Positions 14,568 to 23,344 of a stretch of DNA of 39,936 nucleotides are shown piece by piece; within the stretch, counting starts at the first letter, position 1; each line of letters starts with the position of its first letter. This DNA comes from Ignavibacteria bacterium (GTDB lineage Bacteria; Bacteroidota; Ignavibacteria; Kapaibacteriales; UBA2268): assembly GCA_012518115.1 (NCBI GenBank), contig JAAYTD010000060.1, forward strand, positions 1 through 39,936, in the 5' to 3' direction. Under the pieces are notes generated by a model that was not told where the DNA came from, did not search any database, and saw nothing but the letters and a program-made list of their open reading frames with translations. The position numbers and the translations under genes were made by a program.

Positions 14568-15524
14568 ATGTCCTCAAAACTAGAAAAATCAGCTACATTA
14601 GCTTTGAAAGATTATATGTGTATCACTGAAGATGAGACACTATTAGTCATTACCGATCCATCTACTAACGATGTAGGTAAAGCTTTATTTACAGCAGGCT
14701 TAAAAATTGCAAAAGAAGCTTTTTATCTTGAAATGCGTGAAAGGGAAATAAATGGTCAAGAGCCACCCGATTCAATCGCTGAGTTAATGCAAAAAGTTGA
14801 TGTTGTAATATGCCCAACTGCTAAATCTTTAACCCATACAAAAGCAAGAATAAACGCTTCAAAACAAGGTGTCAGAATTGGCACAATGCCCGGCATTACA
14901 ACTGGGATAATGGAACGCTGCTTTTCAGCTGATCCAAATCAAATTATCGAATTAAACGAAAAATTACAGAAGCTTTTAAAAGCAACTCGTGAAGTTAAAT
15001 TAACTTCAAAAGCTGGAACAAACGCTACTTTCAGCGCTAGTGGACGTCGCATTATATCTAGCACAGGCGTTTTACGCAATATTGGCGATTCAGGTAATGT
15101 TCCGTCAGGTGAAGTTTACTTTGCACCTGTAGAAGGAGTATCTAACGGTATTTTAGTTTGTGATGGTTCTGTATCTGGCATAGGTTTATTAGAAGAACCT
15201 ATCACAATAGAAATAGTTGACGGTTTTGCAACTAAAATTACTGGTGGCAAGCAAGCAAAACAATTGGCAGATATGCTTGGTAAAGTTGGACATTATGCAC
15301 ACGCTGTTGCCGAATTCGGAATTGGAACAAATCCTAAAGCAAAAATAAATGGTCTTATATTAGAAGATGAAAAAGTTCTTGGTACTGTCCATATAGCTTT
15401 TGGCAACAATCAATCTATGGGTGGCAATATAAATGTTCCTATTCATATTGATTGTGTCATAAAATCCCCTTCTTTTTTCTTTGACGGAAAAGAAATAATG
15501 CTTGACGGTAAGTTGAAAATTTAA
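14568..15524 (+). CDS. M29-family (thermophilic type) aminopeptidase
   Basis: A 318-residue metallo-aminopeptidase of the M29 (AmpS/PepS/AmpT) type, releasing N-terminal residues from peptides in the cytoplasm. The metal-ligand segments known for M29 enzymes are all present: PSGEVYFAP with E182, AEFGIGTNP with E249, GTVHIAFG with H275, and HIDCVIK with H293/D295. It is shorter than classical AmpS (about 410), as in the compact leucyl-aminopeptidase-annotated subgroup. A strong SD and a candidate -7 element precede it. It heads a plus-strand unit, with the TauE-like gene following after 8 bp. Peptidase class is well supported; residue preference is unknown. Confidence 0.88.
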   Translation: MSSKLEKSATLALKDYMCITEDETLLVITDPSTNDVGKALFTAGLKIAKEAFYLEMREREINGQEPPDSIAELMQKVDVVICPTAKSLTHTKARINASKQGVRIGTMPGITTGIMERCFSADPNQIIELNEKLQKLLKATREVKLTSKAGTNATFSASGRRIISSTGVLRNIGDSGNVPSGEVYFAPVEGVSNGILVCDGSVSGIGLLEEPITIEIVDGFATKITGGKQAKQLADMLGKVGHYAHAVAEFGIGTNPKAKINGLILEDEKVLGTVHIAFGNNQSMGGNINVPIHIDCVIKSPSFFFDGKEIMLDGKLKI

Positions 15525-15532
15525 TCATTTTT

Positions 15533-16315
15533 ATGATAAGTTATATCATTTTAGGAATAGGTGCCGGTATTTTAGCCGGATTATTCGGTATAGGGGGCGG
15601 TATTGTTATCGTCCCAGCACTTGTTTTTATTTTTGGGATGTCCTTGTTAGCGGCTAGCGGCACTTCACTAGCCGCTTTACTTTTGCCAGCTGGTATTACA
15701 GCACTCTTGCAATACAAGCGCGCTGGATTGTTAAACATAAAGATTTCAGCTATCGTAGCGTTTGGTATTTTTTGTGGTAGTGCCATAGGTGCAAATGTTG
15801 CACTTAATATTAACAATATCTTATTAAAGCAAATTTATGGTTTATTTCTAATATGGGCAGGAATAAAATTTGCAAGACCTCTTGATTTATTTCAAACAAA
15901 TAAAAAAAATAAAGAACCTGATAAAACAAGAGAAGATTATGAAAATCTTAAGCTATATATCTTTTTTGCTGTAGGCATAATAGCCGGAATAGCTGCTGGA
16001 ATGTTCGGTATAGGTGGCGGTATTGTAATTACTGCATTTTTAATTGGAATTTTGAAGCTACCTGCAAAAAATGCTATTGCAATTTCTTTAGCTTCACTTT
16101 TGTTGCCGGTAGGATTACCGGGTGTTATTTCTTATTATATGAAAGGTTATATTGAAGTTTTACCTGCTATAATGATTGCTATTGGCATAGAATTAGGTAG
16201 TGCTTTCTCAGCAAATTTTGCAATAAAAATGAAATCGGATTATATAAAGCGATTATACGGTTGTTTTATTATTCTTATCGGAATATATTTTATAATACAA
16301 AAATTTTTAATATGA
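15533..16315 (+). CDS. TauE/SafE-family membrane transporter
   Basis: A 260-residue polytopic membrane protein of the TSUP (sulfite exporter TauE/SafE) family, about 8 transmembrane helices. It has the characteristic internal duplication: GAGILAGLFGIGGGIVIVPA near the N-terminus and GIIAGIAAGMFGIGGGIVIT in the middle, each opening one half. A short charged cytoplasmic loop (about 120-140, KKNKEPDKTRED) joins the halves. It lies 8 bp after the aminopeptidase stop and 9 bp before the flippase. Family members export sulfite, sulfoacetate or other organic anions. The substrate here cannot be told, and neighbours give no sulfur-metabolism clue. Confidence 0.9.
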   Translation: MISYIILGIGAGILAGLFGIGGGIVIVPALVFIFGMSLLAASGTSLAALLLPAGITALLQYKRAGLLNIKISAIVAFGIFCGSAIGANVALNINNILLKQIYGLFLIWAGIKFARPLDLFQTNKKNKEPDKTREDYENLKLYIFFAVGIIAGIAAGMFGIGGGIVITAFLIGILKLPAKNAIAISLASLLLPVGLPGVISYYMKGYIEVLPAIMIAIGIELGSAFSANFAIKMKSDYIKRLYGCFIILIGIYFIIQKFLI

Positions 16316-16324
16316 CATTAAAAA

Positions 16325-17626
16325 ATGCAACTGACAAAGCATTTAAATAAAATTTCTTGGTCTGTAGCGGACAAATTAACATACGTTCTTTATGGATTTG
16401 CAACAATAGCTATACTGGCAATTACTAACGAAATTGAATATGGTATCTTTACTTTATTCAACTACCTGCATAACTTCATATTTAACATTTCAGATTCTTT
16501 TACTCTGCAATCACTTTTGCAGTTTTCTGCTGTTGAAGAAGAAAAGCCGCGTGTTAATTTAATAGCATTAATAAACCATACAATTTTTATTACAATTATT
16601 GTTTTATTAGTCCTTATTTTTAAATCTCCTATTTCTGTTTTACTTTCTGAACCGAAAATAATAAATGTTGCTAATGCTTTGCCACTACTAGCTTTATTTT
16701 CTATTCCGCGATATTTTTGTTACAGAATTATGTATAGAGAACTAAAAACTTTTCGTTTGTTTATGACAAATTTAGTTTATTTTGGTTCTATGAGTTTTTT
16801 AATATTTTATTGTTATTTTCAAAATTTTTTCTTAACTTATAGCGATATTATTAACATAACTTATTTAGGTTCTGCTTTAGGAACGATAGTTGCAATTTTA
16901 TTATCGTTAAAATACTTGAAATTTAGTTTCAAAGGTAAAACAAAGTATTCGGATATAATGAAATTTTCAGCGAAATATACTGTTGGTAGCATTATTCTTC
17001 CAATTCCGCGATATTGTGATATATTTTTCATTCAATATTTTTGGGGTACATCATTTGTAGGATTATATTCACCTGCAAAAACTCTTTTCCGTTTTATTGA
17101 TGAGCTAATAAATACAGTTTATTCGCTAATATATTCTCCAAGTGTAAAATATATTGCAAAAAACGATATAAAATCATTAAATTCAATTATTACTAAGTCT
17201 GTTTCTTTATTGTTAGTTACGTTTAGTTTTATTACTTTGTTGAGTTTTTTAGGAGTGAGCGACTATTTTAGCGTATTTTTACCAAATAAATTTGTTCAAG
17301 CTATTCCTCTTTTTAATATTTTAATGTTGTCGTCAATTTTACTGCCTATAACTTTATTGACCTCAACAATTAGCGCTAGTGGTAAGCCTGAAATTGTTGC
17401 TAAGTATTCACTTTTTGCTTTTTTAATTTGGATAATTTCTTTTATGGTAATAGGTTTCTTTTTCAATTCGCATATAATTTTAATTCCTATTCCATTTGTT
17501 ATTTTTCAAGCAACAATCGCATTTTGTGTTTTTAGGTACGCTAATAAACACTTTAACTTTCAATTTAAACAACTGTTTAGAATTATTCCTGATGGATTGA
17601 TGTTTATAAAAAACAAGTTTAAATAA
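16325..17626 (+). CDS. Oligosaccharide flippase (MOP/MATE superfamily)
   Basis: A 433-residue integral membrane protein with about 12 hydrophobic segments and the layout of polysaccharide-export flippases (Wzx/RfbX/MurJ-like MOP superfamily). The segment GSIILPIPRYCDIFFIQYFW followed by FVGLYSPAKTLFRFIDELI resembles the conserved central helices of lipopolysaccharide or exopolysaccharide flippases. No glycosyltransferases lie nearby, so the lipid-linked substrate is unknown. It is the last gene of a tight three-gene plus-strand run (9 bp after the TauE-like gene). The C-terminus ends with a basic segment (FIKNKFK). The superfamily is likely; a role in a specific polymer pathway would be speculation. 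Confidence 0.78.
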   Translation: MQLTKHLNKISWSVADKLTYVLYGFATIAILAITNEIEYGIFTLFNYLHNFIFNISDSFTLQSLLQFSAVEEEKPRVNLIALINHTIFITIIVLLVLIFKSPISVLLSEPKIINVANALPLLALFSIPRYFCYRIMYRELKTFRLFMTNLVYFGSMSFLIFYCYFQNFFLTYSDIINITYLGSALGTIVAILLSLKYLKFSFKGKTKYSDIMKFSAKYTVGSIILPIPRYCDIFFIQYFWGTSFVGLYSPAKTLFRFIDELINTVYSLIYSPSVKYIAKNDIKSLNSIITKSVSLLLVTFSFITLLSFLGVSDYFSVFLPNKFVQAIPLFNILMLSSILLPITLLTSTISASGKPEIVAKYSLFAFLIWIISFMVIGFFFNSHIILIPIPFVIFQATIAFCVFRYANKHFNFQFKQLFRIIPDGLMFIKNKFK

Positions 17627-17691
17627 GATACTTTGACTGTACTTTTTTTAATTACTTTAAATTTCTTAACAATCAATTAAATATTATTTCG

Positions 17692-17699
17692 TATTTTTG
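17692..17699 (+). promoter_or_regulatory. Candidate -7 element for the TPR gene
   Basis: TATTTTTG fits TAnnTTTG and lies 64 bp before the TPR protein start. No TTTG box is seen at the expected -33 spacing. Confidence 0.45.
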
Positions 17700-17763
17700 T
17701 ATTTTACAAGAATTAAAATTAAGTAATACTATTATTTATATATTTTAGGTTTAATTAATAATT

Positions 17764-19512
17764 ATGAACATTAGATTAAAACAACTGCTAATTTTCCATT
17801 TAGCAGCACTTTTCTCAGTAAGTACTTTATTTTCACAAAGTACCTCAATGGAATTTAGAAAGCTTGTAAACGAAAGTGAATACGAACAAGCAAGTAAAAT
17901 CGCTAATCAAGTTTTAGAAGAAAACCAAAAAGACTATGAGCTAATTCTTTTAGTCGGCGACGTATATTATGAATTAGAAGAATTTTCTGACGCTTTATCG
18001 GCTTATTCAAGAGCAAAAAAATTAAGAGCAAAAGATGAAAGACTTTATAACAAGTTAGCTAAAACACTTGTAAAACTTGAACGCCCAAAAGAAGCTGTAG
18101 CAGAACTCGAAGAAGCTTTAGATGAAAAAGAAAATAAAGGTAATGTTTCTTTAATGCTTGATCTTGCAAATGCTTATATAGCTGCTGGAAACTCTAAAGC
18201 TGCAGAAGTACAAATTACAAATGCACGTTCTATTGACAACAAAAACTCTGAAGTTTTTGTTATGTTAGGAAAGCTTTATTACGAACAAAAAATATGGGAA
18301 CTAGCTAAAACAAATTATGAAGAAGCATTAAAATTATCTCCTAACAATGTTGAAATTCGTCAATTACTTGCTGAAGTATATTGGAAACTTGCTGTAGCTG
18401 CTGACGGTGGTGGTGACGTAGAACTTATGAACGAATATCTTAACCGTTCCTTAGAACAATGTAATACAGCACTAAAAGAAAACGACAAAGATGCTTCTAC
18501 TTGGAGATTAAAAGGACAAATCCATTTTAACGCAAACCAAAAACTTGAAGCTGCACAAGCCTACAATAAATTTTTGACTTTACGTCCTAACAACTACAAA
18601 GAACGTTGGAGATTAGCAGAGCTCTTAGCTACTTCAGGATTATGTGATTCTGCATACGTTCACTTAGATATGGTAATAAACTCAACTCATAAAGATGTTT
18701 CAGATAGTATAAAAACAAGAGCAAAACTTTTAGCAGCATCTTGCCATTATAATGATAAAAATTATTCTGAAGCTGCAAAAATCCTTAAAGCACTTCACGA
18801 AAATAAACAGCTTGTTCCTGATGATTTAACTATTTATGCAATTTCAACTTTATTCTTACAAGATACGGCTAATGCATTAGTTTTATTTAACGAACTATTT
18901 GAAGTAGCTCCTGAACAAAGTTGTAGTTTTATGCTTCTTGTTGCAAATCAAATTTTGAAACCACAAAAAAGATATGCTGAAATGATTGAAGTTTTGAAAA
19001 AACGATTAGGAACTTCAACCTGTTCAGACAATAATGACGCTTTCTGTTATTACACAATGGGAACAGGTTATTTCTCATTAAACGATACAACTCACGCTAT
19101 AGAAACATTGAAAAAAGCAATAGAAATCCAACCTGAATTTTATTGGGCACATATATATTTAGGCGACATCTACTATTCAATGAAAAATATGACCGAAAGT
19201 GAGGCTGCTTTCAATCTTGTTATTGAAGCAGGAAAAACTGATCCCGGAAAATATAAAAATGAACTAAATGCAGCATTCCAAAAAATAGCTTCTGCAAGAT
19301 TAGATGGAAAAAAATATGCAGATTTAGAAAAAGTAGCTAAAGAATGGACAAGCTACATAAATGAAGAAAATGAATATGGACACCTCTTCTTAGCTATTGC
19401 TTATCAAGGACAAGGAAAAGTTGAACAAGCAAAATCATCTTATAGAGAAGTCCTAAAAATAAACAAAGATAATAAAACGGCTAAAGATAACTTGCGCGCA
19501 TTAGGAAATTAA
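17764..19512 (+). CDS. Exported tetratricopeptide-repeat protein
   Basis: A 582-residue protein with an N-terminal signal peptide (basic NIRLK, hydrophobic LLIFHLAALFSVSTLFS, probable cleavage before QSTS). It then has TPR repeats over almost the whole length. Clear TPR-like units begin near residues 36, 57, 93, 128, 165, 245, 435 and 540, with the A-x-x-Y/L...P-N/D spacing (for example NYEEALKLSPNN and AIETLKKAIEIQPEF). It has no enzymatic motif. Such periplasmic TPR scaffolds are common in Bacteroidota and may support outer-membrane or secretion complexes. It has its own candidate -7 element and a bidirectional terminator after it, so it is probably monocistronic. The repeat class is certain; the role is unknown. 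Confidence 0.88.
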   Translation: MNIRLKQLLIFHLAALFSVSTLFSQSTSMEFRKLVNESEYEQASKIANQVLEENQKDYELILLVGDVYYELEEFSDALSAYSRAKKLRAKDERLYNKLAKTLVKLERPKEAVAELEEALDEKENKGNVSLMLDLANAYIAAGNSKAAEVQITNARSIDNKNSEVFVMLGKLYYEQKIWELAKTNYEEALKLSPNNVEIRQLLAEVYWKLAVAADGGGDVELMNEYLNRSLEQCNTALKENDKDASTWRLKGQIHFNANQKLEAAQAYNKFLTLRPNNYKERWRLAELLATSGLCDSAYVHLDMVINSTHKDVSDSIKTRAKLLAASCHYNDKNYSEAAKILKALHENKQLVPDDLTIYAISTLFLQDTANALVLFNELFEVAPEQSCSFMLLVANQILKPQKRYAEMIEVLKKRLGTSTCSDNNDAFCYYTMGTGYFSLNDTTHAIETLKKAIEIQPEFYWAHIYLGDIYYSMKNMTESEAAFNLVIEAGKTDPGKYKNELNAAFQKIASARLDGKKYADLEKVAKEWTSYINEENEYGHLFLAIAYQGQGKVEQAKSSYREVLKINKDNKTAKDNLRALGN

Positions 19513-19533
19513 AAAACAGCAGATTAAAAAAAT

Positions 19534-19571
19534 AAAAAGAGCTTTACCTAAAATAAGATAGAGCTCTTTTT
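19534..19571. terminator. Bidirectional terminator between the TPR gene and glyS
   Basis: AAAAAGAGCT (19534-19543) pairs with AGCTCTTTTT (19562-19571) across an 18-base loop, with A- and T-runs on opposite sides. It lies 21 bp after the TPR stop and 21 bp beyond the glyS stop, between convergent genes. Confidence 0.8.
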
Positions 19572-19592
19572 TTATACAACTAATTTTACAAT

Positions 19593-21005
19593 TTACTCTG
19601 TAAATTTCTCAAATAAATAATTTCTTATATTGTCAGCATTTATAGTTTCTTGTTGCATACTATCACGTTCGCGAATAGTAACCGTGTTATTAGCTAACGT
19701 ATCGCCGTCAATAGTTATGCAATAAGGTGTTCCTATCTCGTCTTGTCTTCTGTATCGTCTTCCTATAGCTCCTGAAGTATCATATTGAGTTTTAAAATAC
19801 TTTTGCAAATCTTTATAAATTGCATGAGCTTTTTCCGGCATTCCATCTTTATTGACAAGAGGAAATACTGCAACTTGCACCGGCGCTAGTTTATGATGGA
19901 AACGTAAAACAACACGTTTTTCACCATTATCTTCTGTTATTTCTTCATCATACGCATTGCATAAAAACGCCATCAAACCGCGTGAAACTCCGCCTGAAGT
20001 CTCAACAATATAAGGAACATAACGTTCTTTTGTAACAGTATCAACAAATTCTAATTTTTTGCCTGATAGCTTTTGATGTGCCATTAAATCAAAATCTGTA
20101 CGTGAATGAATGCCTTCAATTTCGCCGAAACCGAATGGGAACTCAAACTCAATATCAACCGCATAATTTGCATAATGCGCTAGTTTTTCGTGTTCTTTCC
20201 ATCTTAATTTTTCAGGTTTCATTCCATATTTTACATACCAATTCCAGCGCTGTTCTTTCCAATACTCAATCCATTCTTTTTCTTCGCCCGGCTTAACAAA
20301 GTATTGCATTTCCATTTGCTCAAATTCTCGCGTACGGAACAGGAAGTTTTTAGTATTAATTTCGTTACGAAAAGCTTTTCCTATTTGTGCTATTCCAAAC
20401 GGAATTTTTTGTCTTCCACTTTCCATAACATTTTTGAAATTAACGAAAATTCCTTGTGCCGATTCAGGTCTCAAATAAATCGTAGAAGCAGCATCATCAA
20501 GAGAACCAATAAATGTTTTGAACATTAAATTAAAGTTTCTGACGTCTGTCCAATCTGCTGTTCCAGAAACAGGATCAGTAATTCCATAATCTATAATAAT
20601 TTTATAGAAATCAGCAGGTTCTTGCGCTAATCCAAGTGCTTTTTCACATTCATTAGCTTCATCGTTTTTATTTTTCTTACGTAATTTAGCTATATGGTCT
20701 TCAATTAAATTGTCGGCACGATATCTAGCTTTACTTGTTTTATTGTCAATCATCGGGTCAGAAAACTGCATTAAATGTCCTGAAGCTTCCCAAACTTTAG
20801 GATGCATTAAAATTGAAGCATCAAGTCCTTCAATATCATCGCGGAAAGTCATTTCACGCCACCACGCATTTTTTAAGTTTAGCAAAAGTTCAACGCCTAA
20901 GGGTCCATAATCCCAACAACCGTTTATTCCGCCATATATTTCAGATGATTGAAAAACAAAGCCACGACGCTTAGCTAAAGAGATAATAGTTTCAAGTTTA
21001 AACAT
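19593..21005 (-). CDS. glyS: Glycyl-tRNA synthetase (alpha2, eukaryote/archaeal type)
   Basis: A 470-residue class II aminoacyl-tRNA synthetase charging tRNA-Gly. It is the single-chain dimeric type, not the bacterial GlyQ/GlyS tetramer. Visible landmarks are the N-terminal RRGFVFQSSEIYGG and WDYGPLG (31-37) glycine-specific stretches, LRPE (178-181), motif 2 FRNE (212-215) with the flipping loop RTREFEQMEMQ (224-234), motif 3 GGVSRGLMAFLCNAY, and a C-terminal anticodon-binding domain (about 365-465, LAPVQVAVFPL onward). Length is normal for bacterial members. It is monocistronic, with a candidate TATATTTG 34 bp upstream and a shared terminator downstream. Confidence 0.96.
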   Translation of the reverse strand: MFKLETIISLAKRRGFVFQSSEIYGGINGCWDYGPLGVELLLNLKNAWWREMTFRDDIEGLDASILMHPKVWEASGHLMQFSDPMIDNKTSKARYRADNLIEDHIAKLRKKNKNDEANECEKALGLAQEPADFYKIIIDYGITDPVSGTADWTDVRNFNLMFKTFIGSLDDAASTIYLRPESAQGIFVNFKNVMESGRQKIPFGIAQIGKAFRNEINTKNFLFRTREFEQMEMQYFVKPGEEKEWIEYWKEQRWNWYVKYGMKPEKLRWKEHEKLAHYANYAVDIEFEFPFGFGEIEGIHSRTDFDLMAHQKLSGKKLEFVDTVTKERYVPYIVETSGGVSRGLMAFLCNAYDEEITEDNGEKRVVLRFHHKLAPVQVAVFPLVNKDGMPEKAHAIYKDLQKYFKTQYDTSGAIGRRYRRQDEIGTPYCITIDGDTLANNTVTIRERDSMQQETINADNIRNYLFEKFTE

Positions 21006-21038
21006 AATAGTATTTTTTGTGAATTAAAAAACAAGTTA

Positions 21039-21046
21039 CAAATATA
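21039..21046 (-). promoter_or_regulatory. Candidate -7 element for glyS
   Basis: On the minus strand TATATTTG (plus-strand CAAATATA) lies 34 bp upstream of the glyS ATG and matches TAnnTTTG. No TTTG box is at the ideal -33 distance. Confidence 0.5.
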
Positions 21047-21121
21047 CACATTTTTTGCAAATTACTTGTTATATAAAAAAAATTCAAATGACTTTTAATA
21101 AAAAATTGAATTATATAAACT

Positions 21122-21660
21122 CCCATTTGGCACGAATGGGGTCAAACGAAAGCCTGACGAGGTAGTTTGAAGACAGAAGACAGAAGACAGAAGTCGGTAG
21201 TCTATTAAAAAATTAACCACAAACCTCGTAGGGGCGAAATATCGTTCTTGTTATGGCTAATTAAAAAAATGTCACCCCTACGGGGTTTTATCAAAATTTG
21301 GATTTCATAATCTATAATAATGTCATCCCTACGGGATTTTATAGGATACTTGTTTCTTATCCCGTTAGGGATAGAATGTTGGTAAAAAAGTTTATGTTTT
21401 TCTCTGTTTCGTCCCGTATGGGACGAGATTAGTAGCTCACATTTTTTTACCGATATTTTGTGCCTACGGCACATCTTTATGTTTACCTTTTTTCTGTTTT
21501 TGAACAAGATTATACCAAATTGAATTATATATTAGTTCGTTTTTTTGTCTGAACTGTGATTTGTGGGATTTTTATGATTATTAGATGTTTTTTTCCCTAA
21601 AGGTCGGGCTGCAAATTCCCCTTCGGAACGAAGGGGTGGCAAGCGAAGCTTGACGGGGTA
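21122..21660. repeat. Extragenic palindrome array, block B
   Basis: Nearly all of the 21006-21721 gap is repeats. CCCATT/AATGGG stands at 21122-21140. GAAGACA is repeated three times plus GAAGTCG (21169-21196). Then come CCTCGTAGGGG (21224-21234), ACCCC-TAC-GGGGT (21274-21286), ATCCC-TAC-GGGAT (21325-21337), TATCCC-GTTA-GGGATA (21358-21373), TCGTCCC-GTAT-GGGACGA (21409-21426), TGTGCC-TAC-GGCACA (21459-21473), CCCCTTCG-GAA-CGAAGGGG (21618-21636) and AAGC-GAA-GCTT (21641-21651). Stem bases vary between copies while pairing is kept. A 100-codon minus-strand ORF here is only translated repeat. Confidence 0.88.
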
Positions 21661-21694
21661 GTCATTTCGTCAAGCTCAATGAACAGAAAAAATT
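21661..21694. repeat. GTCAAGCTCAATGAAC extragenic element, copy 1
   Basis: The sequence around TCGTCAAGCTCAATGAACAG is related to 23389-23424 and 25651-25686 (consensus TTCATTYTGACAAGYTCRAT followed by GAAC and an A-run). Copies 2 and 3 form a GTTCAT/ATGAAC hairpin; this copy has lost one arm. It adjoins palindrome block B. Confidence 0.65.
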
Positions 21695-21721
21695 CAGAAC
21701 TAGCTAGTTACAAAAAAATTA

Positions 21722-22174
21722 TTATTTTGTTTTCAACGTTTTAAATATCTCTCTGTAATTTTTCATTGTAAGAATCTTTTTGTCTTTTACTTTCTTGTTT
21801 TCTACAATGACTAAGCCGCTTCTGTTCGGGGTTAAATTCATTTTATTATAACCACCAATATCATCTAAATATACGTTCGGTAATTTTAACAATTTAGAGA
21901 TGTTATCGGGAACTCCGCTTGATTCTGATACAAAAACTAAGGAAACATCTTTTATTTTCTTAGATTTAATAATTTCGGAGCTCGCTAATCTTAAAGTACT
22001 TACAGTGCCACCACAATCATGCATATATATAAATATATATTTATGATTGGCAGCGGGCTTACTTATCTTAAGCACCTTATCTAAGTACTCATTAAATAAT
22101 GGTGTAATATCAAAAGAAAAAATTACACTGTGCGATGATATAAATAATAACAAGAATAATAAGATTTTTTTCAT
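21722..22174 (-). CDS. Small exported protein, possibly thioredoxin-fold
   Basis: A 150-residue protein with a signal peptide (MKKILLFLLLF core, likely cleavage near residue 20). The mature part alternates strands and helices: KYIFIYMHDCGGTVSTLRLA, DVSLVFVSESSGVP, then NVYLDDIGGYNKM and SGLVIVENKKVKDKKIL. A beta-strand running into a Cys-containing turn and helix, with later paired strands, is reminiscent of a thioredoxin fold. It has one Cys and no CxxC, so it would not be a standard redox enzyme. It begins 4 bp after the upstream DUF4221-like gene, whose first bases and signal peptide it closely resembles. I do not recognise a named family. Confidence 0.7.
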   Translation of the reverse strand: MKKILLFLLLFISSHSVIFSFDITPLFNEYLDKVLKISKPAANHKYIFIYMHDCGGTVSTLRLASSEIIKSKKIKDVSLVFVSESSGVPDNISKLLKLPNVYLDDIGGYNKMNLTPNRSGLVIVENKKVKDKKILTMKNYREIFKTLKTK

Positions 22175-22178
22175 ATTG

Positions 22179-23255
22179 CTAATCTAATTTAAGTTTATAT
22201 AAAATTTGTTGATGTTCTTCTTTTTCAAAAATACTTCTAATTATACGATTTCTAAGCAAAATACCTTCAGAAGTAATCACTACTTCACAAGCTAAGTATT
22301 TCTTTGCGGGAAAAAAGATTTCGTCAATTATACTTAAATCAGAGTTAAGAAAAATAATTGACCAAGAACAATCCCAATAATCATTGACTGTGCCGTCAGG
22401 ATTATACATATTTTGGTTATGACGCACTACACGATAATATAAATTACGATACTTATCATACAAAATATTAGAATAATTACCGTCCTCTGTTTGTTGGTCG
22501 CGATAATTAAGTTGTCTGTAACGAAATGTATCTAGATATCTACTCTTTACATTAACCGTCCTATAATTTGTATCATCTTTATATAAATAAAGATCATGGG
22601 AAAAACCATAAGAAATTAGAAGCTCTTTATTGTTATAAATTAATTTATTTACGTCTAATAATAAATAAGAACTATCTTGACGATAAAAATCAGGATAATT
22701 GATCATCTTTTTATAATTTATTATCTTACCATCTAAAAACTCTATCATACCAATATGTTTGGTATTATAAAAAGCAGGAGCTCTTAAAGCAGCACCTAGT
22801 TTACAATAAATAACATTATCATTTATTAGTGGCTTACTCCAAGAAGCTAGATAAGATATACTGTCGTCAAACAATTTAATATCCCATTCATTAACAAGTT
22901 CACCTTGACGATTAAACTGACATAATTTATTTTGATAATCAGGTATAGAAAAAATTGAATCTAATGTATGTAAGTTATATTCTACCAATGAATAAGATGT
23001 TTGAAATTTTATACCATATTTTCGTTCTTCTGTTTTGGCATCAAAAAATATAAGTGAATCTAAATCATTATGCACATTTTTTACATCTTTAATAAGATAT
23101 TCTATATAGTTTGTACTATCAAAATAACTTGCATCATAAATAACATCTTTGGATAATGTATCTATTGGAATAAGTTCTATCTTTTTATAGCACTTATCAT
23201 AAGAAATAAGAAAAAGGAAGTTAAATAATAATAAGAATAGGAAGATTTTTTTCAT
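22179..23255 (-). CDS. DUF4221-like exported protein (probable beta-propeller)
   Basis: A 358-residue exported protein. The signal peptide MKKIFLFLLLFNFLFLISYDKC has a Cys at residue 22 but no clear lipobox. The body is Tyr/Asp/Asn-rich with many short strands. The stretch SNILYDKYRNLYYRVVRH followed by WDCSWSIIFLNSDLSIIDE resembles the C-terminal signature of the Bacteroidota DUF4221 family, thought to form a propeller-like fold. No catalytic residues are apparent. It is the first gene of a two-gene minus-strand unit with the small exported protein 4 bp downstream. Pairs of a propeller-like protein and a thioredoxin-like protein are common in Bacteroidota, but the biological role is unknown. 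The family call is moderate and from memory of motifs. Confidence 0.65.
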   Translation of the reverse strand: MKKIFLFLLLFNFLFLISYDKCYKKIELIPIDTLSKDVIYDASYFDSTNYIEYLIKDVKNVHNDLDSLIFFDAKTEERKYGIKFQTSYSLVEYNLHTLDSIFSIPDYQNKLCQFNRQGELVNEWDIKLFDDSISYLASWSKPLINDNVIYCKLGAALRAPAFYNTKHIGMIEFLDGKIINYKKMINYPDFYRQDSSYLLLDVNKLIYNNKELLISYGFSHDLYLYKDDTNYRTVNVKSRYLDTFRYRQLNYRDQQTEDGNYSNILYDKYRNLYYRVVRHNQNMYNPDGTVNDYWDCSWSIIFLNSDLSIIDEIFFPAKKYLACEVVITSEGILLRNRIIRSIFEKEEHQQILYKLKLD

Positions 23256-23344
23256 ATTATCAATTAAAATTTATTGTTAAAAAATTAATTCTTACAAAAT
23301 ATACTAACAAGATATAAAAATAAATACAATTTATTGTGTAAAAA

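Noticed and set aside
21224-21473. CRISPR array
   Set aside because: The repeated units are short palindromes of differing sequence and irregular spacing. There are no constant 25-40 bp repeats with unique spacers and no cas genes nearby.
21205-21507. 100-codon minus-strand ORF upstream of glyS
   Set aside because: The repeated KSRRDDI/KPRRGDI peptide is translated palindrome array; no initiation signals or family resemblance.
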